64,000 nucleotides of DNA from Glycomyces sp. L485. GTDB taxonomy: Bacteria; Actinomycetota; Actinomycetes; Mycobacteriales; Micromonosporaceae. Positions 24,089 to 31,990 of the stretch are shown here, piece by piece. The DNA lies in the NCBI RefSeq assembly GCF_022548875.1, contig NZ_JAKZEW010000017.1, positions 17,695 to 81,694 of the forward strand, written 5' to 3'. The position numbers were made by a program, and so were the translations under genes. The notes beneath the pieces are model-generated. The model worked only from the letters and a program-made list of their open reading frames with translations. It was not told where the DNA came from and made no database searches. Each line of letters opens with the position of its first letter. Position 1 is the first letter of the stretch.

Positions 24089-25135
24089 GTGACCAAGCAA
24101 CCCCGACTCGCCGACGTCGCGAAGGCCGCGGGCGTCTCGACCGCCACGGCCTCCATGGCGCTCAACGACACCGGCGGCTCACGCATCGGACGCGAGACCC
24201 GCGAGCGGGTCCGCACGGCGGCAGCCGAACTCGGCTACCGCCCCAACACCGTCGCACGCGGCCTGCGCACCAGGCGCAGCCAGATGATCGGCTTCGTGGG
24301 CGACGACGTCGCCACCACTCCCTTCGCCGGCCAGATGATCCGCGGCGCCCACGACGCCGCCCGCGAGGCCGGATTCCTCCTGCTCATGGTCGACACCACC
24401 GGCGACTCCGCCGAGACCGGCGAGGCCATCGCCGCCCTCCAGGAGCGCCAGATCGACGGCGTCCTCCTCGCCACCATGTACCACCAGGTCATCGAAGTCC
24501 CGGAGGCGATCGGCTCGACCCCGCACGTGCTGCTCGACGCCCGAACCGCCCACGGCTCGTCCTCCTCGGTCGTCCCCGACGAGCGCGGAGGCACGCTCGG
24601 CGTCCTCGCCGAACTGACCACCGCCGGGCACACCCGCATCGGACACGTGACCACAGTAGAGCAGGTCGAGGCGCGGCGACTCCGCCTGGCCACCTGGAGC
24701 GAGCACGTCGCCGCCTACGGACTCGACCCGGCCGAGCTGCTGGCCGAGGGCACCGGGTCGACGAGCCCCGGCGGCTTCGCGGCGGCGATGCGGCTGCTGC
24801 GCCGCCCCGACCGGCCCACCGCGATCTTCTGCTTCAACGACCGGATGGCCATGGGCGTCTACCGCGCCGCCGCCGAACTCGGCCTGTCCATTCCAGACGA
24901 CCTCTCCATCGTCTCCTACGACGACCAAGAACTCATCGCCCCCGAACTCGTTCCCGGGCTCACCTCGGCGGCCCTCCCCCACTACGACATGGGGCAGTGG
25001 GCCGTCCGGGAACTGCTGCGGCGTCTCGGTGAACCCGACGCCGAACCCGTCCGGCACCTCATGCCATGCCCGGTGAGCCGACGCGAGTCGGTCGCCGGGC
25101 CCCGACCCTTCCATTCGATCCCTTTGGAGACATGA
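24089..25135 (+). CDS. LacI family repressor of the sucrose-type operon
   Basis: A 348-residue LacI protein with HTH RLADVAKAAGVSTATASMALND at the extreme N-terminus, hinge and sugar-binding domain (FNDRMAMGVYRAA, IVSYDDQE). GTG 24089 is preferred to ATG 24080 because GGAAGGA directly abuts that ATG but is correctly spaced (9 nt) from the GTG. It is the first gene of an operon with a sugar importer, a GH32-like hydrolase and a fructokinase-type kinase. Two identical palindromes just upstream indicate autoregulation of the whole unit. The inducer is probably a sucrose- or fructan-derived sugar. Confidence 0.87.
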   Translation: MTKQPRLADVAKAAGVSTATASMALNDTGGSRIGRETRERVRTAAAELGYRPNTVARGLRTRRSQMIGFVGDDVATTPFAGQMIRGAHDAAREAGFLLLMVDTTGDSAETGEAIAALQERQIDGVLLATMYHQVIEVPEAIGSTPHVLLDARTAHGSSSSVVPDERGGTLGVLAELTTAGHTRIGHVTTVEQVEARRLRLATWSEHVAAYGLDPAELLAEGTGSTSPGGFAAAMRLLRRPDRPTAIFCFNDRMAMGVYRAAAELGLSIPDDLSIVSYDDQELIAPELVPGLTSAALPHYDMGQWAVRELLRRLGEPDAEPVRHLMPCPVSRRESVAGPRPFHSIPLET

Positions 25136-25137
25136 AC

Positions 25138-26418
25138 ATGCAACGACGCAACCTCATGAAGCTCGCCGCCGCGACCGGCGGCGCCGCCCTCACCGGACCG
25201 GCCCTGGCCGCCTGCTCCGCCTCCAGCGGCGGCTCGTCCGACGGCGAGCTGCTGCTGTGGACCCACAGCGCCGGCAACGAAGAGGAGCTGGCCGTCACCG
25301 ACCAGATCATCGACACCTTCAACTCCCGACAAGACGCCTACACCGTGAAGCGCGAGTCCTTCCCCCAAGGCGCCTACAACGACAGCGTCAACGCCGCCGC
25401 GCTCTCGGGCGACCTGCCCGACCTGCTCGATGTGGACGGCCCCAACGTGCCCAACTGGGCCTGGGCCGGACACCTCCAGCCGCTGGACCTGCCCAGCGAA
25501 CTCACCGACAAGTTCCTCCCGACCGCGCTCGGCGTCTTCCAAGACCAGCTCTACTCCGTCGGCCACTGGGAGGCCGCCTGCTCGATCTTCGCGCGCGAGT
25601 CGGTACTGGAGGCCGCGAACGTCCGCATCCCCACCATGGACGAGCCCTGGGGCCGCGAGGAGTTCGACGAGATCCTCCAACGCCTGGTCACCGACGGCGG
25701 CTACCAGTGGGCCATCGACTTCAGCACCGCCGACATCGGCGAGTGGTACCCCTACGCCTACTCCCCCTTCCTCCAGAGCTTCGGCGGCGACCTGATCGAC
25801 CGCTCCAGCTACCTGACCGCCGAAGGCGCGCTCAACGGCGACGCGGCCGTCGAGTGGGGCCGCTGGTTCCAAGGCATGTTCACCGGCGGGCTCTCCAACA
25901 TGGAATCACCGGCGGGCGCCGAGGACTTCAACCAGGGCGCGGCCGCGCTGGCCTTCAACGGCAACTGGGGCGCGCTCGCCGCCATCGACCTCTACGACGA
26001 CATGCTGTTCCTGCCCCCGCCGGACTTCGGCGACGGCCCCAAGATCGGCGGCGGCTCCTGGCAGTGGGCCGTCTCCGCGGGCGCCGACCCGGCGGGCGCG
26101 AACTCCTGGATGGAGACCGCGCTGTCGGACGAGTTCGTCGCCGAGTTCGCCAACCTGACCGGCCTGATCCCGGCCACCGAGTCCGCCGCCGACCTCACCG
26201 AGCACTACAGGACCGACGGCGACCTGCGGATGATGATGGACTACTCCCGCGCCTACGCGGTCCTGCGTCCCGAAACCCCCGCCTACACGGTCATCGCCAG
26301 CGTCTTCACCAAGTACGCAGGCGACATCATCCACGGCGGCGACGTCGCGGAGGCGCTCGACGCGGCCGTGTCCGAGATCGACGCCGACATCGAATCGAAC
26401 TCCGGATACGGGTTCTGA
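25138..26418 (+). CDS. Sugar ABC transporter substrate-binding lipoprotein
   Basis: A 426-residue solute-binding lipoprotein. The N-terminus MQRRNLMKLAAATGG resembles a twin-arginine signal and ends in the lipobox LAAC near residue 25. The mature part has family-1 binding-protein features such as LLLWTHSAGNEEE and GGSWQWAVSAGA. ATG 25138 is preferred: GGAG is 8 nt upstream, against 2 nt for ATG 25132, which overlaps the LacI stop. Its gene neighbours indicate a sucrose or fructo-oligosaccharide ligand; the sequence alone does not show this. Confidence 0.87.
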   Translation: MQRRNLMKLAAATGGAALTGPALAACSASSGGSSDGELLLWTHSAGNEEELAVTDQIIDTFNSRQDAYTVKRESFPQGAYNDSVNAAALSGDLPDLLDVDGPNVPNWAWAGHLQPLDLPSELTDKFLPTALGVFQDQLYSVGHWEAACSIFARESVLEAANVRIPTMDEPWGREEFDEILQRLVTDGGYQWAIDFSTADIGEWYPYAYSPFLQSFGGDLIDRSSYLTAEGALNGDAAVEWGRWFQGMFTGGLSNMESPAGAEDFNQGAAALAFNGNWGALAAIDLYDDMLFLPPPDFGDGPKIGGGSWQWAVSAGADPAGANSWMETALSDEFVAEFANLTGLIPATESAADLTEHYRTDGDLRMMMDYSRAYAVLRPETPAYTVIASVFTKYAGDIIHGGDVAEALDAAVSEIDADIESNSGYGF

Positions 26419-26432
26419 AGGAGCGGTCACGA

Positions 26433-27389
26433 ATGACCATCGCCAGCACCGACCGACCCGCCCCCGCCGCGCCTGCCGCCTCGCACGAGGCGCGCAGGCG
26501 ACGGCGCGGCCAGTTCTCGCGGGCCGAGCAACGGGCCGGAACGGCCTTCGCGATCCCCGCGATCGTCCTGCTCCTCGTGTTCGTCATCGGCCCGGCCGTG
26601 GTGGCGCTCGCCATGAGCTTCACCAACGCCAGGCTCATCTCACCGGTGGCGCCCGAATTCGTGGGGCTCGACAACTTCCGGCGTGCCTTCCTCGACGACG
26701 CGGTCTTCCACCGCTCGATCCTCAACACCTTCCTGTTCGCGGGGCTGGTCGTCCCGCTCCAGGGCGGGCTCGGCCTGGTGCTGGCGCTCCTGGTCAACCA
26801 GAAGCTCGCGGGGCGGAACTTCTTCCGCACCGTGTACTTCCTGCCGGTGATCACCTCGATGGTCGTCATAAGCCTCCTGTGGCGATTCCTCTACCAGGAG
26901 GAGGGCCTGGTCAACTCGGCCCTGTCGATGATCACCGGCGGGTTCTACGCCGGCCAGGCGTGGCTGGCGAACCCGTCGACCGCGATGTTCGCCATCGTCG
27001 TGATGAGCGTGTGGCAAGGCGTCGGCTTCCACATGGTCATCTGGCTCGCCGGCCTCCAGACCATCCCCGATGTCGTCTACGAGGCCGGCGCGCTCGACGG
27101 CTGCACCCCCTGGCAGCGCTTCCGGCACATCACCCTGCCGCTGCTGAAGCCGACGTCCGTGTTCGTGCTGATCACCATCACCATCGCCGCGATGAGCCTG
27201 TTCGTGCAGGTCGACGTCATGACCGGCGGCGGGCCCCTCAACTCCACCAGTTCGATCGTCTTCCAGATCGTCCAGAAGGGCTTCGAGCAGCAGCAGATCG
27301 GCTACGGCGCCGCTCTCTCACTGATCTTCTTCTGCATGGTGTTCGCTCTGGCGCTCATCCAGCGCCGCCTGACCAGGGACAAGGACTAG
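26433..27389 (+). CDS. ABC transporter permease (MalF-like)
   Basis: A 318-residue permease with a basic cytoplasmic N-terminus (a run of five Arg near residues 21-25), six predicted membrane segments and the EAA loop EAGALDGCTPWQRFRHITLP. AAGGAG lies about 9 nt before ATG 26433. It pairs with the next permease, from which it is separated by 4 nt, to form the import channel. No ATPase gene is present in this operon. Confidence 0.87.
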   Translation: MTIASTDRPAPAAPAASHEARRRRRGQFSRAEQRAGTAFAIPAIVLLLVFVIGPAVVALAMSFTNARLISPVAPEFVGLDNFRRAFLDDAVFHRSILNTFLFAGLVVPLQGGLGLVLALLVNQKLAGRNFFRTVYFLPVITSMVVISLLWRFLYQEEGLVNSALSMITGGFYAGQAWLANPSTAMFAIVVMSVWQGVGFHMVIWLAGLQTIPDVVYEAGALDGCTPWQRFRHITLPLLKPTSVFVLITITIAAMSLFVQVDVMTGGGPLNSTSSIVFQIVQKGFEQQQIGYGAALSLIFFCMVFALALIQRRLTRDKD

Positions 27390-27393
27390 GCCA

Positions 27394-28296
27394 ATGACCA
27401 CGACGGCTCTCAAGCACCCCGCTCCCGCAAGGCGGCTCTGGGTCTACCTGCCGATGACGATCCTGGCCGGGTTCTTCCTGTTCCCGATCGTGTTCATGGT
27501 CGCGGCCAGCCTCAAGACCGACCACCAGATCTTCGCCGACATGGACTCGCTGCGCGCGTTCCTGCCCGTCGGCGACGTCTCGTTCGCCAACTACGCCGCC
27601 GTTTTCGACCGAGTCCCGTTCTGGCGGTTCCTCGGCAACACCCTGTTCGTGACGTTCATGGTCACCGCGCTCGGCCTCGTCGTCAACTCCATGTGCGGCT
27701 ACGCCCTCGCACGGATGAAATGGAAGGGCCGCGGCCTGGTCTTCGGCTTCATCATCGCCACGCTCATCCTGCCGTTCGACACCACGATCGTCCCGATGGT
27801 CTACCTCGTGGCGAACCTGCCGTGGATCGGATTCGACGGCTTCAGGCCGGTGCTGGAGATCGGGTGGCTCAACAGCTACCACGTGCAGATCGTGCCGTTC
27901 ATCGTCAACGCCTTCACGATCTTCCTGTTCGCCCAGTACTTCAAGAGCCTCCCCAAAGGACTCGAGGAGGCCGCGGCGATGGACGGCGCCGGATGGCTGC
28001 GAACCTACTGGCGCATCATCGTGCCACTGTCCAAACCGGTGTTCGCCACCGTCACCATTCTCATGGTCGTCACCTCCCCAGCCACCTGGAACGCCTACCT
28101 GTGGCCGCTCATGACCGTCCAGAGCGAGGAGCTGCGCCCGGTCATGGTCGGCGTCCAGTACTTCTTCCAGCTCGACACGTCCTGGGGCGAAGTCATGGCC
28201 TACATCTCGATGATCACGATCCCCATGGTCGCCGTCTTCATCGCCTTCCAACGATCCTTCATCCAGAGCATCGCCGGCGCCGGCATGAAGGACTGA
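27394..28296 (+). CDS. ABC transporter permease (MalG-like)
   Basis: A 300-residue permease with six membrane segments and the EAA loop EEAAAMDGAGWLRTYWRIIVP. It begins 4 nt after the previous stop. It is the second channel subunit of the importer whose binding protein starts at 25138, and is followed by the hydrolase gene after 41 nt. Confidence 0.87.
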   Translation: MTTTALKHPAPARRLWVYLPMTILAGFFLFPIVFMVAASLKTDHQIFADMDSLRAFLPVGDVSFANYAAVFDRVPFWRFLGNTLFVTFMVTALGLVVNSMCGYALARMKWKGRGLVFGFIIATLILPFDTTIVPMVYLVANLPWIGFDGFRPVLEIGWLNSYHVQIVPFIVNAFTIFLFAQYFKSLPKGLEEAAAMDGAGWLRTYWRIIVPLSKPVFATVTILMVVTSPATWNAYLWPLMTVQSEELRPVMVGVQYFFQLDTSWGEVMAYISMITIPMVAVFIAFQRSFIQSIAGAGMKD

Positions 28297-28337
28297 ACCA
28301 CCGGTTCCCGAGACACCCGACACCGCAAAGGAAACCA

Positions 28338-29285
28338 ATGCTCAAGCTCGCCGACCACTGGGTCTGGGACTCGTGGTACGCCACCGACGACGCCGGACGC
28401 CACCACGCGTTCTTCCTGCGCGCCTCCCGGGCGCTGCAGGAGGAGGAGCGGCGCCACCAGCGGGCCTCGATCGGGCACGCCGTCTCCGACGACCTGGCCG
28501 ACTGGACCCTGCTGCCCGACGCGCTGGTCTTCGACGACGGTCCCGCCTGGGACGACCGGGCCACCTGGACCGGTTCGGTGGTGCGCGGCGACGACGGCCG
28601 GTGGCGCCTGTTCTACACCGGCGTCTCGCACGCAGATGACGGCAAGGTGCAGCGGATCGGCTCGGCGGCCTCCGACGACCTCATCACCTGGCACCGGCTG
28701 CCGGGCCCGCAGGTGGAGGCCGACGCACGCTTCTACGAGAAGTACCGCCCCGGCTCGGACTGGTTCGACGAGGCCTGCCGCGACCCGTGGGTGTTCCGCG
28801 ACCCGGCCGGCGCGGGCTGGCACATGCTGTTCACCGCGCGCGTCGACGGCCCCGAGCCGGCCCGCGAGCGCGGCGTGGTCGGCCACGCCAGGTCGTCCGA
28901 CCTGGACTCGTGGGAGGTGCTGCCGCCGCTGAGCCGCCCGGACGCGCTCGGCTTCGGGCAGATCGAGGTGCCCCAGCTGCACCGGGTGGACGGCCAGTGG
29001 CTGCTGCTGTTCTGCTGCGGTCCGAACGAGGCGTCGGACGCCCGCCGAGCCTTGGGCGAGATCGGCGACAACTTCACGGTGCCGGTCGAGGACTTCCTGG
29101 GCGGCTTCGACATCGCGAAGGCGAAGCCGTTCGCACACGAGAGCCTGTACGCTGCCCGTCTCCACGACATCGACGGGCAGGCGCATATCATCGGCTTCCG
29201 GAACTTCGAGGACGGCGAGTTCGTCGGCGAGATCGCCGACCCGGTCCCTGTGCGTTGGAACGGAGAGAGGCTGGTGTGCAAATGA
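28338..29285 (+). CDS. GH32-like glycoside hydrolase (probable intracellular beta-fructosidase)
   Basis: A compact 315-residue protein with a five-bladed propeller pattern of the GH32/GH43/GH68 group. Likely catalytic residues are Asp11 in WVWDSW (nucleophile), Asp149 in CRDPWVF (transition-state stabiliser, RDP motif) and Glu210 in IEVPQ (acid/base; most GH32 have EC-P here). There is no signal peptide and no C-terminal beta-sandwich, so it is shorter than typical invertases. Association with a fructokinase-type gene and importer supports cleavage of sucrose or fructo-oligosaccharides after uptake. AAAGGA precedes ATG 28338. Its TGA overlaps the kinase ATG. Confidence 0.75.
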   Translation: MLKLADHWVWDSWYATDDAGRHHAFFLRASRALQEEERRHQRASIGHAVSDDLADWTLLPDALVFDDGPAWDDRATWTGSVVRGDDGRWRLFYTGVSHADDGKVQRIGSAASDDLITWHRLPGPQVEADARFYEKYRPGSDWFDEACRDPWVFRDPAGAGWHMLFTARVDGPEPARERGVVGHARSSDLDSWEVLPPLSRPDALGFGQIEVPQLHRVDGQWLLLFCCGPNEASDARRALGEIGDNFTVPVEDFLGGFDIAKAKPFAHESLYAARLHDIDGQAHIIGFRNFEDGEFVGEIADPVPVRWNGERLVCK

Positions 29286-30196
29286 TCGGCGTGATCGGCG
29301 AGGCCCTGATCGACCTGGAGGTGTCAGAGGCCGAGCCGCGGCGCCCGACGGCGCATCCGGGCGGCAGCCCCATGAACGTCGCGGTCACACTGGGCCGCTT
29401 GGAGTCCGAAACGGCGTTCTTGGGGCGGCTGTCGTCGGACGCTTTCGGGCGGCTGCTGCGCGGCCACCTCGCCGACTCGGGGGTGGACCTGCGGTGCGCG
29501 GTCGACGCCTCCGAGCCGACCAGTCTGGCGATCGTCTCGGTCGCCCCTGACGGATCGGCGAGCTACTCGTTCCACGTGTCGGGTACCGCCGACTGGCAGT
29601 GGACGGCCGCCGAGCTGCCGGGGGATCCGGGCTTGGACGCCGTCCACGCCGGGTCGCTCGCGCTGGCTGTGGAACCTGGCGCTGCGGTGGTCGAGCGGTG
29701 GCTGGCGGGGTTGAGCACCGACACGACGGTGAGCCTGGACCCGAACGTGCGCCCGGCGCTGCTGGGCGATCGGGAGGCGTTCCGGGACCGGATCGACCGG
29801 TGGCTGGCGTTCTCCTCGATCGTGAAGGTCTCGCATGAGGATCTGGAGTGGATCTGGCCGGGCGCCGACCAGGCCGAGCTGGCGCGGCATTGGGTCGACA
29901 AGGGCCGCGAGCTGGTCGTGGTGACGCGCGGCGGAGACGGCTCGCTCGTGGTGTGCGGCGGCGAGACGTTCGAGGTGCCCGCGGCGGAGACCGACATGGT
30001 GGACACGGTCGGTGCCGGGGACGCGTTCAGCGGCGGCCTGCTCGACTGGCTGGGCCGGCACGACCGGCTGCGGCCGGAGGGCCTGGCGCGCCTGAGCGCG
30101 GGCGAGGCGCGAACGGCGGTCGAGTTCGCCTCCGAGGTCGCGGCGATCACCTGCTCGCGGGCGGGCGCGAACCCGCCCCGCCGCGACGAGCTGTGA
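29282..30196 (+). CDS. PfkB family sugar kinase (probable fructokinase)
   Basis: A 304-residue ribokinase-family protein. The N-terminal GGSPMNVAVTLGRLE substrate-binding segment and the C-terminal DTVGAGDAFSGGLLDWL motif, holding the catalytic Asp and the anion hole, are both present. It phosphorylates a sugar with ATP in the cytoplasm; fructose is the best guess, given the adjacent GH32-like hydrolase. The ATG overlaps the hydrolase stop as ATGA, so the two are translationally coupled. It is the last gene of the operon and a hairpin follows 10 nt after the stop. Confidence 0.85.
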   Translation: MIGVIGEALIDLEVSEAEPRRPTAHPGGSPMNVAVTLGRLESETAFLGRLSSDAFGRLLRGHLADSGVDLRCAVDASEPTSLAIVSVAPDGSASYSFHVSGTADWQWTAAELPGDPGLDAVHAGSLALAVEPGAAVVERWLAGLSTDTTVSLDPNVRPALLGDREAFRDRIDRWLAFSSIVKVSHEDLEWIWPGADQAELARHWVDKGRELVVVTRGGDGSLVVCGGETFEVPAAETDMVDTVGAGDAFSGGLLDWLGRHDRLRPEGLARLSAGEARTAVEFASEVAAITCSRAGANPPRRDEL

Positions 30197-30206
30197 AGAT
30201 GCGCTG

Positions 30207-30236
30207 GGCCCGTCACTCGGTATCGAGTGCCGGGCC
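30207..30236 (+). terminator. Hairpin terminator of the sucrose-type operon
   Basis: GGCCCG and CACTCG pair with CGAGTG and CGGGCC around a GTAT loop, with one T-C mismatch. It is 10 nt after the kinase stop. Confidence 0.75.
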
Positions 30237-30260
30237 GTGAGTCGCTCTGACGCCCGGGTG

Positions 30261-30482
30261 TCACCCGTCCTTGAAGAGATCCTCGATGTTCGATACGTAC
30301 GGCGTCTTGAGTAGCCAGGCTTGCAGCTGCTCGGGGTCGAGGCACGAGGTGATGCGCTCCCGGTCGGCATCGCTGAACCGGACGCCTCTCTTGTCGAGAA
30401 GCGCGATGATTCCGTCGGCAAGGCCTTCCGCGCGGAATTCTTGACGGAGTTCTGAGACGTATCCGAAACTCATGGTCTTCAT
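30261..30482 (-). pseudogene. C-terminal remnant of a PD-(D/E)XK-type hypothetical protein
   Basis: The frame from ATG 30482 gives 73 residues. Its second half (ALLDKRGVRFSDADRERI then CLDPEQLQAWL and IEDLF) resembles the C-terminal tail of widespread actinobacterial Rpn-like (PD-(D/E)XK) hypothetical proteins, which normally have about 200 more residues at the N-terminus. No such sequence is found upstream, so this is probably a truncated remnant, though a stand-alone small protein is possible. Confidence 0.45.
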
Positions 30483-30571
30483 TATCTTCTTCCAGATCTC
30501 TCGTTGGCAACCTTCGCCGAGACCGCCCTCGGAGGAACAGCGGTTGCCCCGGACCGCCACTACCCGGTCTC

Positions 30572-30596
30572 GGCGTGCCCACGAAGCGGGCACGCC
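30572..30596 (-). terminator. Hairpin after the 136-residue hypothetical gene
   Basis: GGCGTGCCC (30572-30580) pairs with GGGCACGCC (30588-30596), a 9-bp perfect stem 10 nt beyond the stop of the gene at 30607-31017. Confidence 0.6.
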
Positions 30597-30606
30597 TTCT
30601 CCATCT

Positions 30607-31017
30607 TCAGAGTTCTAGGAGCCTGATGCCTGCGGCGATGTGCTTGACCTCTTCGATGCCTTGGCGGCCGAAGGGGTCGCGGACTTCGGCCGCCAGGCCC
30701 GGTTCGAGGAGCACCACCGCTTCGCGTTCTCCGGCGAAACCGTTGTCGCCCAGCGGCTCTGTCGCCCAGTCGGCGTCCTTCTCGTGGTAGTCGATGAGGA
30801 ACTCCCGCAGGCCCTCCGCGTCGGTCAGGCGCGCGCCGCGCATGGCGTGGACTTGGAGGTCGACGCGCCATGCGTCCTCGATCTGCGACTCCCACACGCG
30901 CTGCACGAACTCGACTTTGCCCCACTCGAACTCGAAGTCGGACGGCTCGCCGAGCCTTTCGGGCAGATAGGTCATGGCGAGGCGATCGATGGCGTCGTTC
31001 TGCTGCCTGATACTCAT
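30607..31017 (-). CDS. Hypothetical protein
   Basis: A 136-residue acidic soluble protein that I do not recognise. It has no signal peptide or membrane segment. ATG 31017 is chosen because a TACAAT box lies exactly 6 nt upstream (31029-31024, minus strand), a leaderless arrangement, and because the upstream in-frame extension looks non-coding. It is bounded by its own promoter and a hairpin terminator, so it is probably a single-gene unit. Confidence 0.6.
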   Translation of the reverse strand: MSIRQQNDAIDRLAMTYLPERLGEPSDFEFEWGKVEFVQRVWESQIEDAWRVDLQVHAMRGARLTDAEGLREFLIDYHEKDADWATEPLGDNGFAGEREAVVLLEPGLAAEVRDPFGRQGIEEVKHIAAGIRLLEL

Positions 31018-31177
31018 GTCGACATTGTACTTTCTGACCGCCCTACGACTGTTGTTCGTCGAAATCATGTATGTCCGAAACTCGCCGTGCTCGTCAGAGA
31101 TATGTGGTCTGTGCGTCGAACATTGCGTTCACTCTGCGCCTGGTCGGGTCATCCCAAGACCTCGCGCCGCCGTCGAA

Positions 31178-31672
31178 TCAGAGGGAGACGACGCTGATGA
31201 GCGCCGTCAGGCCCGCGAGGCTTGAGCCGACGATGCCGAGCACCAGGCCGGTCGTCGCCAGGCCGCGGCCCGAGACCCCGCCCGCGGCGCGCCGGATCTG
31301 GCGCCGCGAATACACCGCCAGCACGATCGAGCCGCCGCCGAGCAGCGCCGTCAACATGAAGAACGTCAGGCCCGCCCACGGGCTGAACGCGGCGAACACC
31401 AGCCCCGGCAGGGACGCCGGAATAGCGCCGATCCCGGCCACGAGCGACCCGATCGCCGGCCCCGACGGTATCGGTTTGAGACGAGGTTGCACCAGGAAGA
31501 ACCCGTCGACCATGGCAGGTGCTGGGACTGCCATCGGCGGCCATTGGACCGAATGCGGCTGATAGACGGGCCCGGGATACGAGCCCCATCCCGGACGGGG
31601 GTGCTGCTGCGGTGCCGGCTGAGGGTAGGCCGGCGGCTGCATTTGGGGCTGGTACGGGTCCTGAGCGTTCAC
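31178..31672 (-). CDS. DUF4190-type membrane protein with proline-rich N-terminus
   Basis: A 164-residue protein. About 55 residues of Pro/Gln/Tyr-rich cytoplasmic sequence are followed by two or three membrane segments, including GPAIGSLVAGIGAIPASLPGL and a second long hydrophobic stretch, then the GRGLATTGLVLGIVGS motif usual in DUF4190 proteins. The function is unknown. The start is GTG 31672 with TAGGCT 6 nt upstream, which fits a leaderless transcript; the upstream DivIVA-like gene also ends only 9 nt away, so read-through is possible. Confidence 0.65.
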   Translation of the reverse strand: MNAQDPYQPQMQPPAYPQPAPQQHPRPGWGSYPGPVYQPHSVQWPPMAVPAPAMVDGFFLVQPRLKPIPSGPAIGSLVAGIGAIPASLPGLVFAAFSPWAGLTFFMLTALLGGGSIVLAVYSRRQIRRAAGGVSGRGLATTGLVLGIVGSSLAGLTALISVVSL

Positions 31673-31681
31673 GGCCCCAGC

Positions 31682-31897
31682 CTATCTATTGCGCAGCGAA
31701 CGTGCGACCTCCTCGAAGTACTCGTCGACTTCCCCGGTGTCGTAACCGCGCATGGTCATCTGGAAGCCGAGGTTGGTGAGTGAATCCGGGTGCGGGGGCG
31801 CGCCGGCCTCCATCGCCCTGCCAATGCGTGACACCGCTCGGTCAACTTGGGTTCGGTCGTATCCGCGAAAGCGGACAGAGAAGAAGGGGTTCTCCAT
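31682..31897 (-). CDS. Short DivIVA-domain protein
   Basis: A 71-residue protein with two DivIVA-like repeats, FFSVRFRGYDRTQVDRAVSR and FQMTMRGYDTGEVDEYFEEV, each with the R-GYD--EVD core of DivIVA N-terminal domains. It lacks the long coiled coil of true DivIVA/Wag31. It may bind membrane or partner proteins; its function is unknown. ATG 31897 has no visible ribosome-binding site. Confidence 0.65.
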   Translation of the reverse strand: MENPFFSVRFRGYDRTQVDRAVSRIGRAMEAGAPPHPDSLTNLGFQMTMRGYDTGEVDEYFEEVARSLRNR

Positions 31898-31990
31898 ACG
31901 TCACAGTGTGCCAGGTGATCGCCACCCGGTGAGAGCGCCCTGCCGTTTGGGTCACCATCCATTCACATACCGACACCTAACGGACACAAG

